NCBI RefSeq assembly: GCF_033807575.1
Contig: NC_084704.1
Location: 23,909,968 to 23,973,967, forward strand
Reading direction: 5' to 3'
Length of the DNA: 64,000 nucleotides
Origin: Cydia pomonella
Lineage: Eukaryota > Arthropoda > Insecta > Lepidoptera > Tortricidae
In this document: positions 1 through 12,190 of the stretch, piece after piece
Layout of the letters: every line of letters begins with the position of its first letter
How positions within the stretch are numbered: the stretch's first letter is position 1
Notes under the pieces: model-generated
Told to the model about the DNA's origin: nothing
The model's input: the letters and a program-made list of their open reading frames with translations, nothing else
The model's database searches: none
Position numbers and translations under genes: made by a program

Positions 1-1469
1 TTCCGCCTCTCATTTCTTGAAAATATAAGTAATTATGTTGAAACTCAGTAAGAGTTGCTGGAGAGATGCTATCTAGCAACCCTTACGGACTTGTACTCCC
101 TTTGTAGCTATTTTTTTAATACTCGTAAGTACAAATAAATGCAAAAAAGCAGTTACTTCTTTTACAGTGAAATATCCATTAACTATTATAACTTTTTAAT
201 ATTTTGTGTTCTACGTTATATCGATATATGTGTACCAGAAGTCGATAAATGAGAACTCTCTATGACAGTTCAAGAATGCCACAATAATTCCGGTCTCTGT
301 TAATAATAGTTGGCCACCTTATTGACGTGCATTGTTACATATCAAACAAATAGAATAAACATTTATTGAATTTATCCCCCTTAGACGTGGCTGCTACAGT
401 CTTCAGGATTTTGTTTGCCGTGTGATCATCGCTTTCCGGTTGCAGCTTGGTGCCATCGAGGAACGTCCATGGTATATGAAAAAAGAAAAATGTTTATAAT
501 ACCATTCTATAGAGGGCATATAATTACTACTAGAGGGCACCTTTAACCTTATTTTGGCAATGTTAAATATCCTTACAATTAATGATAGTTTTCAGTAGCT
601 CATAATTGGTTAGTTTCTCCACTTGTATCCCCCCTGCAAAGAAACTTGTTTGCAGGCCCTCCTGGTCAGTTATCTGTGTAGCTTACTGTTAGGGTATATA
701 CCTGTAGCTTGAACCTTAAAAAAATTAAAACATTTATAACAGGTGATACGATAAATACACCAATTATTTTACACTATTGAAAACTGCAACTAATTCGTTC
801 GATACGTTTTGGAGATATTTGGGTACATTCATTTGTAAGTTCAAACATGCCTCCCATTACCCTACACCCTAAATTCATCCAACGAAATAAAATGTTCCGT
901 AGGGTACCTATACACGGTGGCCCACTTAGATCGTTACGAAGATCTGTTCCTAGGAATCATGCCATTGATTTTCATAACAAGAAAAACTGCATTCATACAT
1001 TTGTAATATATAAAGACGGGCCAATACGAGTAACACCTGATTTATATCTATTGTTTTATTTTTGAAGATTCTATACCTATGTTATAATTATCACCTACTA
1101 AGTGTTGAAATTAACAAAATTAAAGCAATCTTAGTCAAACAAGCATATTGTTATACTTTCTCTTTCACACATGTAAACTATTGAATGAAAAACAACAGCC
1201 CATATGTAAGCCCATATAATACCTAAGCCCTAACTCGTAAAATACTTGTCAAGAAGAAGTTATATTCTGATCTTCATGAACACGTTCCATTTCAACAAAT
1301 AGCACTGTTTAAATGCAAATATAAAAAGATACTATATGTAAAATATTTGAAGAGTTTCATCCATTCTTCCTGGAATCCATTATCAGAAATAGATCTTGGC
1401 TAAAATGACGCTTAAAAAATAACTTGCAGAACAATCGTAACGAAGATATAAAAAAAAAATAACTTCCAC
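1..1469. other. Intergenic DNA, no gene seen
   Basis: This is AT-rich DNA with only short open frames that lack splice context or recognisable motifs. The longest, at 847-1065 (+), has no start context or homology that I recognise, and I treat it as chance. Confidence 0.6.
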
Positions 1470-3535
1470 TTAACATACCGCTGTTTCTTTGTACATATCT
1501 ACTCGTACTAATCCTAATATACGAGTACGACCTCTGTTCATGGGCTCTGCTCGTTTGCCTCCTATATTTAAAAAAAGACTTCTACTTAACATAGCGCCAT
1601 TTATATGTACATATCTACAAATCTTATGATACGACCTCTGTTCATGGGCTCTAATCGTTTGCCTCCTATATTTAAAAAAATAACTTCTACTTAACATAAC
1701 CCCATTTCATTGTACATCTCTACAAATCTTCTGATACGAGCTCTGTTCATGGGCTTTCCTCCTTTGCCTCCTATATTTAAAAAAATACTTCTACTTAACA
1801 TAGCGCCATTTCTTTGTACATATCTCAAAATCTTATGATAAGACCTCTGTTCATGGGCTCTGCTCATTTGCCTCCTATATAAAAAAAATACATAGCGCCA
1901 TTTCTATGTACATCTCTACAAATCTTATGATACGACCTCTGTTCATGGGCTCTATTCGTTTGCCTCCTATATTAAAAAAAAATACTTCTACTTAACATAG
2001 CGCCATTCCTTTGTACATCTCTACAAATCTTATCATACAAGCTCTGTTCGTAGGCTCTGCTCATTTGCCTCCTATATTTAAAAAACTAAATTCTACTTAA
2101 CATAGCGCCATTTCTTTGTACATCTCTACAAATCTTCTGATACGAGCTCTGTTCATGGGCTTTGCTCCTTTGCCTCCTATATTAAAAAAAAATACTTCTA
2201 CTTAACATAGCGCCATTTCTTTGTACATATCTAAAAATCTTATGATAAGACCTCTGTTCGTAGGCTCTGCTCATTTGCCTCCTATATAAAAAAAATACAT
2301 AGCGCCATTTCTATGTACATCTCTACAAATCTTATGATACGACCTCTGTTCGTGGGCTCTGCTCGTTTGCCTCCTACATTTAAAAAATACTTCTACTTAA
2401 CATAGCGCCATTTCTATGTACATCTCTACAAATCTTATAATACGAGCTTTGTTCGTAGGCTCTGCTCATTTGCCTCCTATATTTAAAAAACTAAATTCTA
2501 CTTAACATAGCGCCATTTCTTTGTACATCTCTACAAATCTTATGATACGAGTACGACCTCTGTTCATGGGCTCTGCTCGTTTGCGTACCATATATAAAAA
2601 AAACTTCTACTTAACATACCGCTGTTTCTTTGTACATATCTACTTATCCTATGATAAGACCTCTGTTCATAAGCTCTGCTCATTTGCCTCCTATATTTAA
2701 AAAAATAAATTCCACTTAACATAGCGCCATTTCTATGTACATATCTACAAATCTTATGATACGACCTCTGTTCGTGGGCTCTGCTCGTTTGCCTCCTATA
2801 TAAAAAATAACTTCCACTTAACATAGCGCCATTTCTTTGTAAATATCTACTTATCCTATGATAAGACCTCTGTTCATGGGCTCTGCTCGTTTGCCTCCTA
2901 TATAAAAAAAATAACTTCTACTTAACATAGCGCCATTTCTATGTACATCTCTACAAATCTTCTGATACGAGCTCTGTTCATGGGCTTTGCTCCTTTGCCT
3001 CCTATATTTAAAAAAATACTTCTACTTAACACAGCGCCATTTCTTTGTACATATCTAAAAATCTTATGATAAGACCTCTGTTCATGGGCTCTGCTCATTT
3101 GCCTCCTATATAAAAAAAAATACACATCGCCATTTCTATGTACATCTCTACAAATCTTATGATACGACCTCTGTTCGTGGGCTCTGCTCGTTTGCCTCCT
3201 ACATTCAAAAAAATTACTTCTACTTAACATAGCGCCATTTCTTTGTACATCTCTACAAATCTTATGATACGACCTCTGTTCATGAGTTCTGCTCGTTTGG
3301 TTCCTACATTTAGAAAAATAACTCCGACTTAACATAGCGCTGTTTCTTTGTACATGTCTACTAATTCTATGATAGGAGTACGACCTCTGTTCATGGGCTC
3401 TGCTCGTATGCCTACTATACGAGTATAAAAAAAACTCCTATTTAACATACCGCTGTTTCTTTGTACATATCTACTTATCCTATGATACGACGTCTGTTCA
3501 TGGGCTCTGCTCATTTGCCTCCTATATTTAAATAA
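1470..3535. repeat. Satellite array of ~105 bp units (about 20 copies)
   Basis: Direct tandem repeats of roughly 105 bp. Each unit carries a cttaacatagcgccatttc segment, a tgtacatctctacaaatc segment, a cctctgttcatgggctctg segment and a tttgcctcctatat segment followed by an A-run. Copies differ by point changes and by A-run length. A shortened variant, which lacks the cttctacttaac part, recurs near 1877, 2282 and 3110. These spacings of about 405 and 828 bp suggest a higher-order unit of about four monomers. The period is a multiple of three, so the minus strand shows several repetitive open frames of up to 137 codons; these are a by-product of the repeat and not genes. Confidence 0.93.
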
Positions 3536-3750
3536 TACCGGACAAATGTGAGTCGGACTCGCCCATCTAGTGTGCCGTAGTTTTTAGTATTTGTTGTTAT
3601 AGCGGCTACAGTAATACATCATCTGTGAAAATTTCAACTAACTATCACGGTTCATGAGATACAGCCTGGTGAGACGGATAGACGTACGGACAGCGGAGTC
3701 TTAGTAATGGGCTCCCGTTTTACCTTTGGGTACGGAACCCTAAAAAGTAA
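3536..3750 (+). repeat. Dispersed repeat family C, uninterrupted copy
   Basis: Begins near gagtcggactcgccca, contains tgaaaatttcaact and atgagatacagcctgg, and ends in gggtacggaaccctaaaa. The same segments occur at 5530-5922, where another element interrupts them. It abuts the satellite array. It codes for nothing visible, and a non-autonomous DNA element is the likeliest origin. Confidence 0.7.
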
Positions 3751-4500
3751 CTTCTACTTATCATAGCGCTCTTTTTGGATATACTGTATAGTAATATTGA
3801 ATTTACTTCTCTTCTGACCTATTTCGGTATTACCTTTTACGCACTTAGTACTTACATACATATTAGGGTTATACAACTCTTATCTCTAGAATCAAAAAAT
3901 CAACATACAAATAAACCTACGTAATATACACGTATGTTAAAAACATAATCCTCGAAACTCGAAAGCTCCTCATTTTATAAATGCAATGCAAATAAAACGG
4001 ATTAAACTTAATCATAAAGTCACGATCAAGTATCATTTAATAAGGGGCGTTTCGTGCGTAGATAACGATTGTCAGATTTGACTCTCATTTCTGACTTTTG
4101 TATTGCTTTAATGTTATCACTTATGGGTCCCATAAAGACATTTGTTTCTTTTATAAAAACTTATTATCTAGCCTAGCCTTTTGGCAGTACTTTCTTGAGC
4201 TTTACGCAGTTGATTGAGGAAGCTGCCATACAAGACAAAAGCATTTTGAAAGCGACGTTCTCATAGAACACCCCATCTATCCGCCTATCTATCATAATTT
4301 ATTTATACCTTTATTTCAGGCAACTAGCGGCCCATAAATAAATACCTTAAGATTAGCATACACAGTATAAAAATATATTTTAAGACTAAATACTACAAAT
4401 CACATTATTTTACTGCGACATGAAACTATTTATCATAAGACATACCGTTTGAGACTGTCTACCCATTGTTTTTGTATATGACAGCTACACATCCTTTCAG
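3751..4500. other. Intergenic DNA, nothing recognised
   Basis: AT-rich sequence without long open frames, recognisable repeats or RNA genes. Confidence 0.5.
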
Positions 4501-4502
4501 CA

Positions 4503-5130
4503 GTGGCTTTTAGGAACTGCAAACTAATAATCTATGGCCCGCTGATTTTACCAGTGCAATCAGTCAACTTAGGGCAGCTTGTGGCGAGCAACGACCTCAC
4601 GTACCCGAGTGTTCCTAGGGAGTTCTGTCATTCGAAGGGGGGTGGGTGGGACAAGATTCTCTGCTTCTGGGTTGCCTTGGCCGGCCGGCCAGAGTGGAGT
4701 CGTTAGAGCTATAAGTTCCAGGGGTGGAAGTGCAAGACGCGAGTTGGCACAGTGGCTGTTACAGCCACTGGGTTGAAAGCGGTGCACGCCTCTCGATACC
4801 CCTGATCCGCTCACACCAGTGTTACTCTTGAGCCATCCCAGATGTCGCTTTATGTGTCGTCTGCCGGAAATAAAATTGTATACCGTTTTATTAGGCAGGC
4901 GTCTGGTTTTTTATCCCATAGCTCAGTATTTAGCCCATCGCTTTCACACAATAACCTAGTTTATTTTAGATTCCAACAACTCTCAATAGTCCTTACACCC
5001 TGGGCCTGCCTCTGCGTGCGTCCTATGATATGGGCAAGGGCAGCATCAGCTCGGTGTACATCTTACATTTCATGAACGTGTCAAAAGGGCCTCTACGTTA
5101 GGTTAGGGCTCGGCGCACGCTTCTCAAAGG
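4503..5130. repeat. GC-richer block, probable old mobile-element fragment
   Basis: About 600 bp with clearly higher GC than its surroundings, with overlapping open frames on both strands (67, 65 and 77 codons on +, 81 on -). None of these has a domain or splice context I recognise. A related short string (cttagggcagcttgtg) recurs near 7028, which supports a dispersed repeat over a host gene. It includes an aataaa near 4869. Identity is not established. Confidence 0.4.
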
Positions 5131-5529
5131 TCCGGAATACCCATGGAATACCATTGTTCCGTGATGGGAAAGACATACGTACAAATTAAAATAATAATAA
5201 TCGTTAATGCAATGCAGTGCTCTATTTGTCAAAGAAAATAAAATTGTTTCACACTCACAAAACATTAATTCTTATTTTTGCTTATTTTTTCATACATTAA
5301 GTATCTTTCTGTAAATAAGATCACTATTTTCTCTCTTGTCATATTTATCTTACTATTTGAATAACATGACAGCGTCAGATGTCGTAAAAAGTATACAAGT
5401 AAAAAGGTTTAAGAAAAGAGTCCGCAACATATTATTTATTAGACCTATTAGCAAAGAATATCCTATTAGTACTTATAAGCTAAGCCTAAAGTGCCATGGC
5501 AATTAATGCAAGCTTACGAATAAATACAA

Positions 5530-5922
5530 AAACCGGACAAGGGCGAGTCGGACTCGCCCAACGTGATTCCGTACTTTTTAGTATTTGTTTTTTTATATAC
5601 TACGTTGGTGGCAAACAAGCATACGGCCCACCTGATGGTAAGCATTCTCCATAGCCTATGTACGCCTGCAACTCCAGAGGAATTATATGCGCGTTGCCGA
5701 CCCTAACAACCCTCCCTCCCCTCGTTGAGCTCTGGCAACCTTACTCACCGGCAGGAACACAACACTATGTTGTTATAGTGGCAACAGAAATACGTCATCT
5801 GTGAAAATTTCAACTGTCTATCACGGTTCATGAGATACAGCCTGGTGACAGACGGACGGACGGACTGACGGACGGACAGCGGAGTCTTAGTAATAGGGTC
5901 CCGTTTGGGTACGGAACCCTAA
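5530..5922 (+). repeat. Dispersed repeat family C, interrupted copy
   Basis: This is the same element as at 3536-3750, with the same gagtcggactcgccca start and gggtacggaaccctaaa end. About 190 bp of an unrelated SINE-like repeat (family B) is inserted between agtatttgtt and gttatag. Comparison with the uninterrupted copy gives the empty site directly and shows a few bases (tgtt) duplicated at the junctions. A gacggacgg microsatellite lies near the 3' end. Confidence 0.8.
5589..5777 (+). mobile_element. SINE-like repeat family B (nested insertion)
   Basis: Carries the family B head (ggtggcaaacaagcatacgg, cctgatggtaagc, cctatgtacgcctgcaactc) and tail (ccggcaggaacacaacacta). It lies inside a family C element. 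Other copies are at 19081-19395 and 20040-20135 (+) and at 6354-6390, 44062-44252 and 46736-46795 (-). Confidence 0.82.
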
Positions 5923-7800
5923 AGATGAAAACTGCTGCCATGTTACTATACATTTAAGAAACACAGGAAATCTGGAATTGACATATTGAAAAAATTATAT
6001 TGTTATCTTCTTCTGCACGACTTTTTAGTATGAGGAAGCTACTTAGGTACGTAAGGCTACCCTCGATTCATTTGTTATGAGGGGGCCCTCGGCCTTAGAG
6101 TACGCATAGCATAAGGGCTACGCCCGACTTTCTTAATATGAGGCCGCCGCTGTAGCCCGACGTCAGAGCGTTCATATCATTTCGGGCTAGCATGTCGGGC
6201 TACGCAAGACTTCCTTTGCCATCTCACTTACTTAAAAAAAAAACTTAAATTTAATACTCTTTTACTTGAGTAACCTTTTCACTCTTAGTTACATGTATGG
6301 CGTGCCTAAAAATTATATTTTTATACATTTGAACTTCTAAACTAAGTAGTAGCTTACCATCAGGCGGGCCACCAACGTAGTATAAAAAAATACCTACTTT
6401 CCACTTTTCTCTTTTGGTTATCTTATAGTTTTTGAGTAAAATAGCTGTGACATACGGACAGACAGATAGACGGACAGATGGACATGACGAAACTGTAAGG
6501 GTTTTTGCCATTTTGGCTACGGAACCATAAAATGCACACTGTAAATTTCAACTACCTAACCCACTCGTATTATAGATCAAAAATTCCTTTTTCGCAAGAA
6601 GTAAGTAAGCCAGTAAGTAGTTAATTTTTTGTACTTATTAGACAATTCTATCTTAGTGTACCGAACTTAACAGTTATTTTTTTTACTTTGAGAGCGCACC
6701 ACCGACATTCTTAGTGGTGTACGCGTATTTCTCTGTAGCTGCTTTAAAATGTTGTGGTATTCCTACAGCCATTTTAAATATCTTCTCTTTTAAACTTAAG
6801 TTTTTCATGCATTCCTGAAACGGAACAAGTCTATGATAGGATTGATGGGAGAAAATAATGCAAAAACGCGGCATTAAGCAAAATGATCATTTGTGATTCA
6901 GGGTTAATATCTATCGGGTATCACTGAACCCCAACGGATATATTTTTGCAATACAACACAAATGCACACCTCAATAGAAGAAAATAATACTGAAAAACAA
7001 TAGGCCTGTCTACTCGCTAAGAAGCACTTAGGGCAGCTTGTGATGAGTCAATCTCTAAGTAATCTGCCTAGTTACCTACCTCAAAACGAGACCGCTTTTC
7101 CATACAAACGTAGTCCCCATTACGGAAAATATTTTTACAGTACATATGTATGTTGCTACTTTACCGCACTAGTGCGAAAATTAGCATATTACTTTACTGT
7201 GTCGAACATTTAAAGAGCCATGTACTGTAAAACGTTGTACGATACATGTGCGAATAAGTAATTCGCAACTCGTGTCGATTTAAAACACTCCCTTCGGCCG
7301 TGTTTTAATTTATCGCCACTCGTTTCGAATTTCCTATTTTTCGCGCTTGTATCGTAATGTACTATTACAAAATTGGATGTAGAACGAAGGGAATATCAAT
7401 ATCCAGAGAGGAAAATGGGGACTATGTTTGTATGGAGAACCGGTCATCCCCTTTCCTTTTAATAGTATAATATACTTCGGCTTCGGCACATGATTATTTG
7501 AGATAATATAAACGCATTGTATTTCCATTACCTTAAGCAGAGAACACGGTGGCTTCGAAAGAGTCTCGGGTCATGTGGAAATAAAGCTCTTCACATAATG
7601 TTGTGTAATTCTCCTTCTTCCGAAAGTGTCCGCGAAACGTCCAAATGCACAATTGCCCAGAGTATGCAGTATTCTCTTCATCAGCTATTATGGCAGCCAG
7701 GGCCAATATTTTCATTTTATTATTTATTTCTATATCGACTTGCTTCCCATCGAACCAATTTTTTCAATATGATTGACATTTGTGACATTTGTCATGAACA
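5923..7800. other. Intergenic DNA with repeat fragments
   Basis: Holds a family B fragment on the minus strand at about 6354-6390, and a fragment with acggacagacagatagacgg and gctacggaacc at about 6450-6530. The rest is AT-rich. Open frames in both directions at about 7334-7825 overlap each other and show no recognisable domain or splice context. Confidence 0.5.
7140..7375. mobile_element. Possible MITE fragment
   Basis: The segment running from gtactgtaaaacgttgtacg to cttgtatcgtaatgtac has short inverted ends around a caactcgtgtcgattt / ccactcgtttcgaattt core. The ends are imperfect, so the assignment is tentative. Confidence 0.35.
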
Positions 7801-7809
7801 GTCCGTTGC

Positions 7810-8027
7810 TTGGACGGCTCGGTGAGCTCGGACAGCCCGGCCCGGCCTGTCTCGCGCTCGGAGACTCAACGATAGTGTCAACGCATAGAGATACTATAAT
7901 ATAGAGATGATGGCCCGGTCGCGCCGGCCCTGGAACGGTCCGGCGACGGTGGCGCTCCTGAAAGTCCGTGTGACGGCTCGCTCCGGTCCGCCCCGGCCCG
8001 GCCCTGGCACTGTGTAGCGTGAGTCAT
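7810..8027. mobile_element. GC-rich fold-back element, related to 31146-31306
   Basis: Strongly GC-rich (cggcccggcctg and ccccggcccggccctg). It ends in tagcgtgagtcatcctt, the same terminus as the GC-rich inverted-repeat element near 31.2 kb. No coding capacity is visible. It is most likely a diverged copy of that MITE family. Confidence 0.5.
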
Positions 8028-9475
8028 CCTTTACTGCTGCAGCGTTGCTTGTGCAGCTTTGCAGCAAAGGGAACTTGGCGATATCACTGTCAATTTCCTA
8101 GATAGGAGGCGTAACTGCGTTTACCGCATTGTTGTTGTGGGTAGAACGTTTAATATTCGTCACACATTTTATCAAGGGGAGATTGACCGTGACGTCGGCT
8201 GATCTAGCAACGTTGCTGTCATCACAATCCGAATGCCACCAAAGCTACGCGTAATTAAAACCGTTACATTTCATCGGTTTAGGAACACAAGTGCTACTTT
8301 TAAGAACGTAATATACAAAGGTAGGTACTAGAAATAATAATATTAGTATCGTACAACAAAACAGACATTTATGTTTTTTTGTTTTGTTTTGTTTTTAAAT
8401 TATTTAATGAAGATTGATTATTAACCAAATTTTAAACTGACATTATTATTTTTGACTAAGACGCTTAGCACAAGTTATTTATAGAAATAAGCAGGTAAGC
8501 TTAGAGTGCTCATTCCATATTTTTAGGGTTTCGTAGTCACCTAGAAACCTTTATAGTTTCGCCATGTCCGTCTGTCCGTCCGGTTGCACCTTTGCTCCAT
8601 TATCGTTAGTGCTGGAAAGCTTCAATTCGGCATAAATACATTAATCATGCTTGGCGACAGAACGGTAAAATAAAACTACAAAAAATTTTTTGGGTACCTC
8701 TCATACAAAAGGTTTTTTATTTTATTTTGTTTTCTTCTTTGACTCAATAGTGTGGGGTATCGTTGGACAGCTCTTTCAAGACGAATAAGGATTTTCAAAA
8801 ACCATTTTTGATAAAGTTAATATTTTCGAATATAATCGCTCCGAAAGAAAAAAACTTCCTCTAACTTTGAACCATTAGAGAAAATAAGAAAAACAATCTT
8901 GGAACAAAAACTTTATAAATACTTTCAATGAAAACTATTATAGCGAATATAATCGCTCCAGCCGATTTTGAGTCAAAAAATCTTGTCTTCTTAGTAAAAA
9001 GATGTACGTACCTACAAAACGCTTTGGAGGTACCTACTCCCTTAGTCCCTTATGCTTGTAATGTACCTACATGATACTTAATAATAGCCCCCGTTTGGCC
9101 TGTTCTATTCTGACAGAATGGTAACTACGAAATCCTACACTGGGCATAGCCCAACATGATGCTCTTGGCCAATTTTTATAATTGTATACATTTAAATAAA
9201 TTGTTAGCGATTATTGCGAAAACCAAATTTTAACAAGATGTAATTATAAAAAGTGTTAAATTTTAAGAAAGTTATAAACTTATTAATATAATAATACACT
9301 TTACCATACCTCCCGAACAACTTATTATTTATTAAGTAAGGAAACTGATGTATGGAGTGAACACTCTAAGCTGACTTATTTTTTTCTATGTTACAGGTGC
9401 GAAATCGACACAGTTCGAATTCTGTTGTTGTTAAAACAACCTAACAAGTGCGAGACGGACTCGCCCACCGAGGGT
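8028..9475. other. Intergenic DNA with a dispersed-repeat remnant
   Basis: A stretch at about 8524-9000 has the tagggtttcgtagtcacc / gtccgtctgtccgtccg head seen in other dispersed repeats of this window. The remainder is AT-rich and without a recognised gene. Confidence 0.45.
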
Positions 9476-9700
9476 TCCGTACAAAGATAAAGATAGTTTA
9501 TTATTCAAGTAGGAATATTACAATGCGCTTATGAACGTCAAATAAAGCTACACCGGTTCTAACCCTACACCTCTGACCCGTGAAGATTTAAATCCCCCCT
9601 CAATTGGAGGAGGGTATCCCAATATGGACCGGCAAGAAACTCGGCGGGACACATCTTTTCAAAACATTACATCTTATAATTAACATGCATTAAATAAGAA
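9476..9700 (-). mobile_element. Probable LINE 3' region (minus strand)
   Basis: A GC-richer block with aaagataaagatagtttatt at its plus-strand left edge and ggaccggcaagaaactcgg further in. It lies downstream, in the minus sense, of the reverse-transcriptase fragment at 10335-10631 and may be the 3' end of the same degraded element. There is no intact frame. Confidence 0.4.
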
Positions 9701-10334
9701 AAAAAAAATACAATTTAGATTACTATAGAAATCATGCAATTACATACAGTAGCTACTTTTCTTTATAGAAATTAGATAAAAAAATATATGTCATATCAAA
9801 TCATACAAATACGTAGCTCTTTCAGAAAACATATCGAATTCTTACAAAAGGAAAAGAAAAATAAAATTAATATAGAAATGAGAATATACATTATATAAGT
9901 CTGAGAGATTGCTATAAGTACCTACAAAAAATATTTGATGTGCTTTCTTACCAGAGCTGTGTCACCTATACAATGATTTTACATAAACACATAATACAAT
10001 GATTTTAATTGCTACTTGTTTTTACAGTTTCTGGTTTGGACCATGCATGTTTGTCTGTCATGTAGTCCTCGACTCTGTAATAAGCCTTCAATATCAATGA
10101 CTTCTTTAAGTAATTCTTAAGATAAAAATGTATGCATTGCTCAACGAATGACTTTTGTACCTACTTTGCGGACACGAAACTTTCTGATAGGAAGCTTTTT
10201 TTATTTCTAGTGTTATAGTTATGGACATCCGAATCCTTAGTGAAGGAGTCTACCTATAGATTCTTAACAATATAAATAATACTATCATAGATGTATTGGG
10301 AATCTACATTTAAAATATTTATTTCTTTGGAAAG

Positions 10335-10631
10335 CTATCTTAATAATTGACGTGCTCTTAAGTTATATATAGAACGAATGGCTCTCTTTTGTAAGACAAA
10401 TATAGACTGTATGTCAGCTGCTTTGCCCCAAACCAAAATACCATACGACATTGCACTATGAATATAACTATAATAGACAAGGCGAGCTGTCTCAACATTG
10501 GTCAATTGCCTGATTTTCTTAACGGCGTAAGCGGCCGGCAAATTTAACTTGTTTTTGATTTCATTTTTTACAAATTTATAGTTTTGAGTTTCTTGCCTGT
10601 ACAAATAGTGTAAGGCTATGAAATCTGGCAA
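10335..10631 (-). pseudogene. LINE ORF2 fragment, C-terminal part
   Basis: A 98-codon open piece resembling the region after the reverse-transcriptase domain of Jockey/CR1-type LINEs. Diagnostic strings are KKIRQLTNVETARLVYYSY, SAMSYGILVWGKAADIQ and FVLQKRAIRSIYNL, a pattern shared by many insect LINEs. The catalytic reverse-transcriptase core, the endonuclease and ORF1 are all missing, so it is a dead fragment. Confidence 0.75.
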
Positions 10632-10639
10632 GTAATATC

Positions 10640-12190
10640 ACTTGCCATCATAGTTCTAGGTCAACGGGAAGTAAATAATAAAATAAAATAAAAATGCTAT
10701 AAGTTGCTTTATATTCCCTATACATTTACATTCCCTTGAGAGTGTCGAAATATACGTTTTTTGCGTCATAAACGGCCGTATATGACGGACGGACGGACAA
10801 CAAAGTGGTCCTATAAGGGTTTCGTTTTTTTCCTTTTGAACCCTAAAAATTGCTGAATGTCAAAAAACAAGGTCGTAAATATTTATTTTATCGAAACTAC
10901 GCAACTTTTAGTATACCTAAGCGCAATTTAATCCATTTGAATAATGAAACCAAAAACCCATATAGCTTGTATAGGTATAATATATTGGGAATCCCAGCCA
11001 CTACTAACCCTTTTGTCTATTATAATTTATAATGGATAAACAATATGTATGAAGCCTTTGCTTAGAAATCCATGAGTTTATGATCAAAATGTATTATTTA
11101 GGTAGGTAAATACGATAGTGAATAGTGAAATAGAGTTCAGAGTAAGGGGCAAAATACGGTTTGTTAATGTCTAGTTAGTTGTCTATAAAAATATTGAGAC
11201 TGTTTGACACGATTGAGTTATTCATATGTATAAACTGTATGATAAAATTACGCTACACGAGATTTCATTGAGTTTAATAGACTCATCTCAATAAGTAGAT
11301 ATTCTGAGAAATGTACAATCATGAATATCATGATCAAAGCTTAGGTATATCGAAATTAAAAGCTTTAGAGAGGATTTTCTTAAAAAACGAAAGTCTGTTG
11401 GTTTCGAATATTGCCTATTCAGAAATCATTTTATTGGCGCTCGTGGAATTACTACGTAACGCTTAATCAGTTGAAAGTATCAAATGGTCCATATTTTATT
11501 GAGACGTGTAGTAATATGAGCCTGATAGTTCTTTCATATGCTAAATTCTTCGAGTTCGAGACAATTTTAATAACAAAACTGCCATGAGATACCGACATAT
11601 AAAATATTATAATAAAACGGGTCCCTCACGTATTTTAAGTCGAAAATTGCTCGACATGTTTCACTCCATACCGAGTAGCCATCGGGAGCACGCGTTGGCA
11701 GACAGACGCAGACAATTCTATATGAACTCATATAGTTCTAGATAATTCTATAAGAACCCGTCTAGCGAGTCTATGAAAGTGAAGATGCTCTAATGTGTTA
11801 TTTTGGAAATAGTTAAAAGCGACTAAGCCACCATTAAATAAGTTGAGTGAACGTTTTCGTACAGGTGTGATTAGATCAGAACAGTTCAACATAATATACT
11901 TTGAACACTCACACAAAGTTTACGATCTTAATCTACTAAATAGATTTACTATTTGAAACAGTCGTCTATTTTACAACGTCGTGATTAAAACGAGATGGTG
12001 AATGAAAGCACAGGTTACACAAGTTGTTATCAAATAGAGTCAAAAGAGACTTACGGGTTATACCTGGGTAAAACAGCCTATTACCACAATGAGTACTTCA
12101 GAGAGCGGTAAACTAAACTACTTATGCATCTCGCTCTTCAGGCAACAAGCAAGAAGTTTTGCTGATGATTAACTGTTTCTCAGTTCTCAG
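10640..12190. other. Intergenic or intronic DNA upstream of the AIG1-like exons
   Basis: AT-rich. Contains a gacggacggacgg segment near 10780-10850 typical of the local dispersed repeats. The missing 5' exons of the AIG1-like gene should lie in or before this stretch, but I could not identify a convincing one. Confidence 0.45.

Noticed and set aside
1470..3514. Minus-strand open frames of 60-137 codons
   Set aside because: They are made of the satellite monomer read in a frame that happens to stay open; no start context, domain or splice signals.
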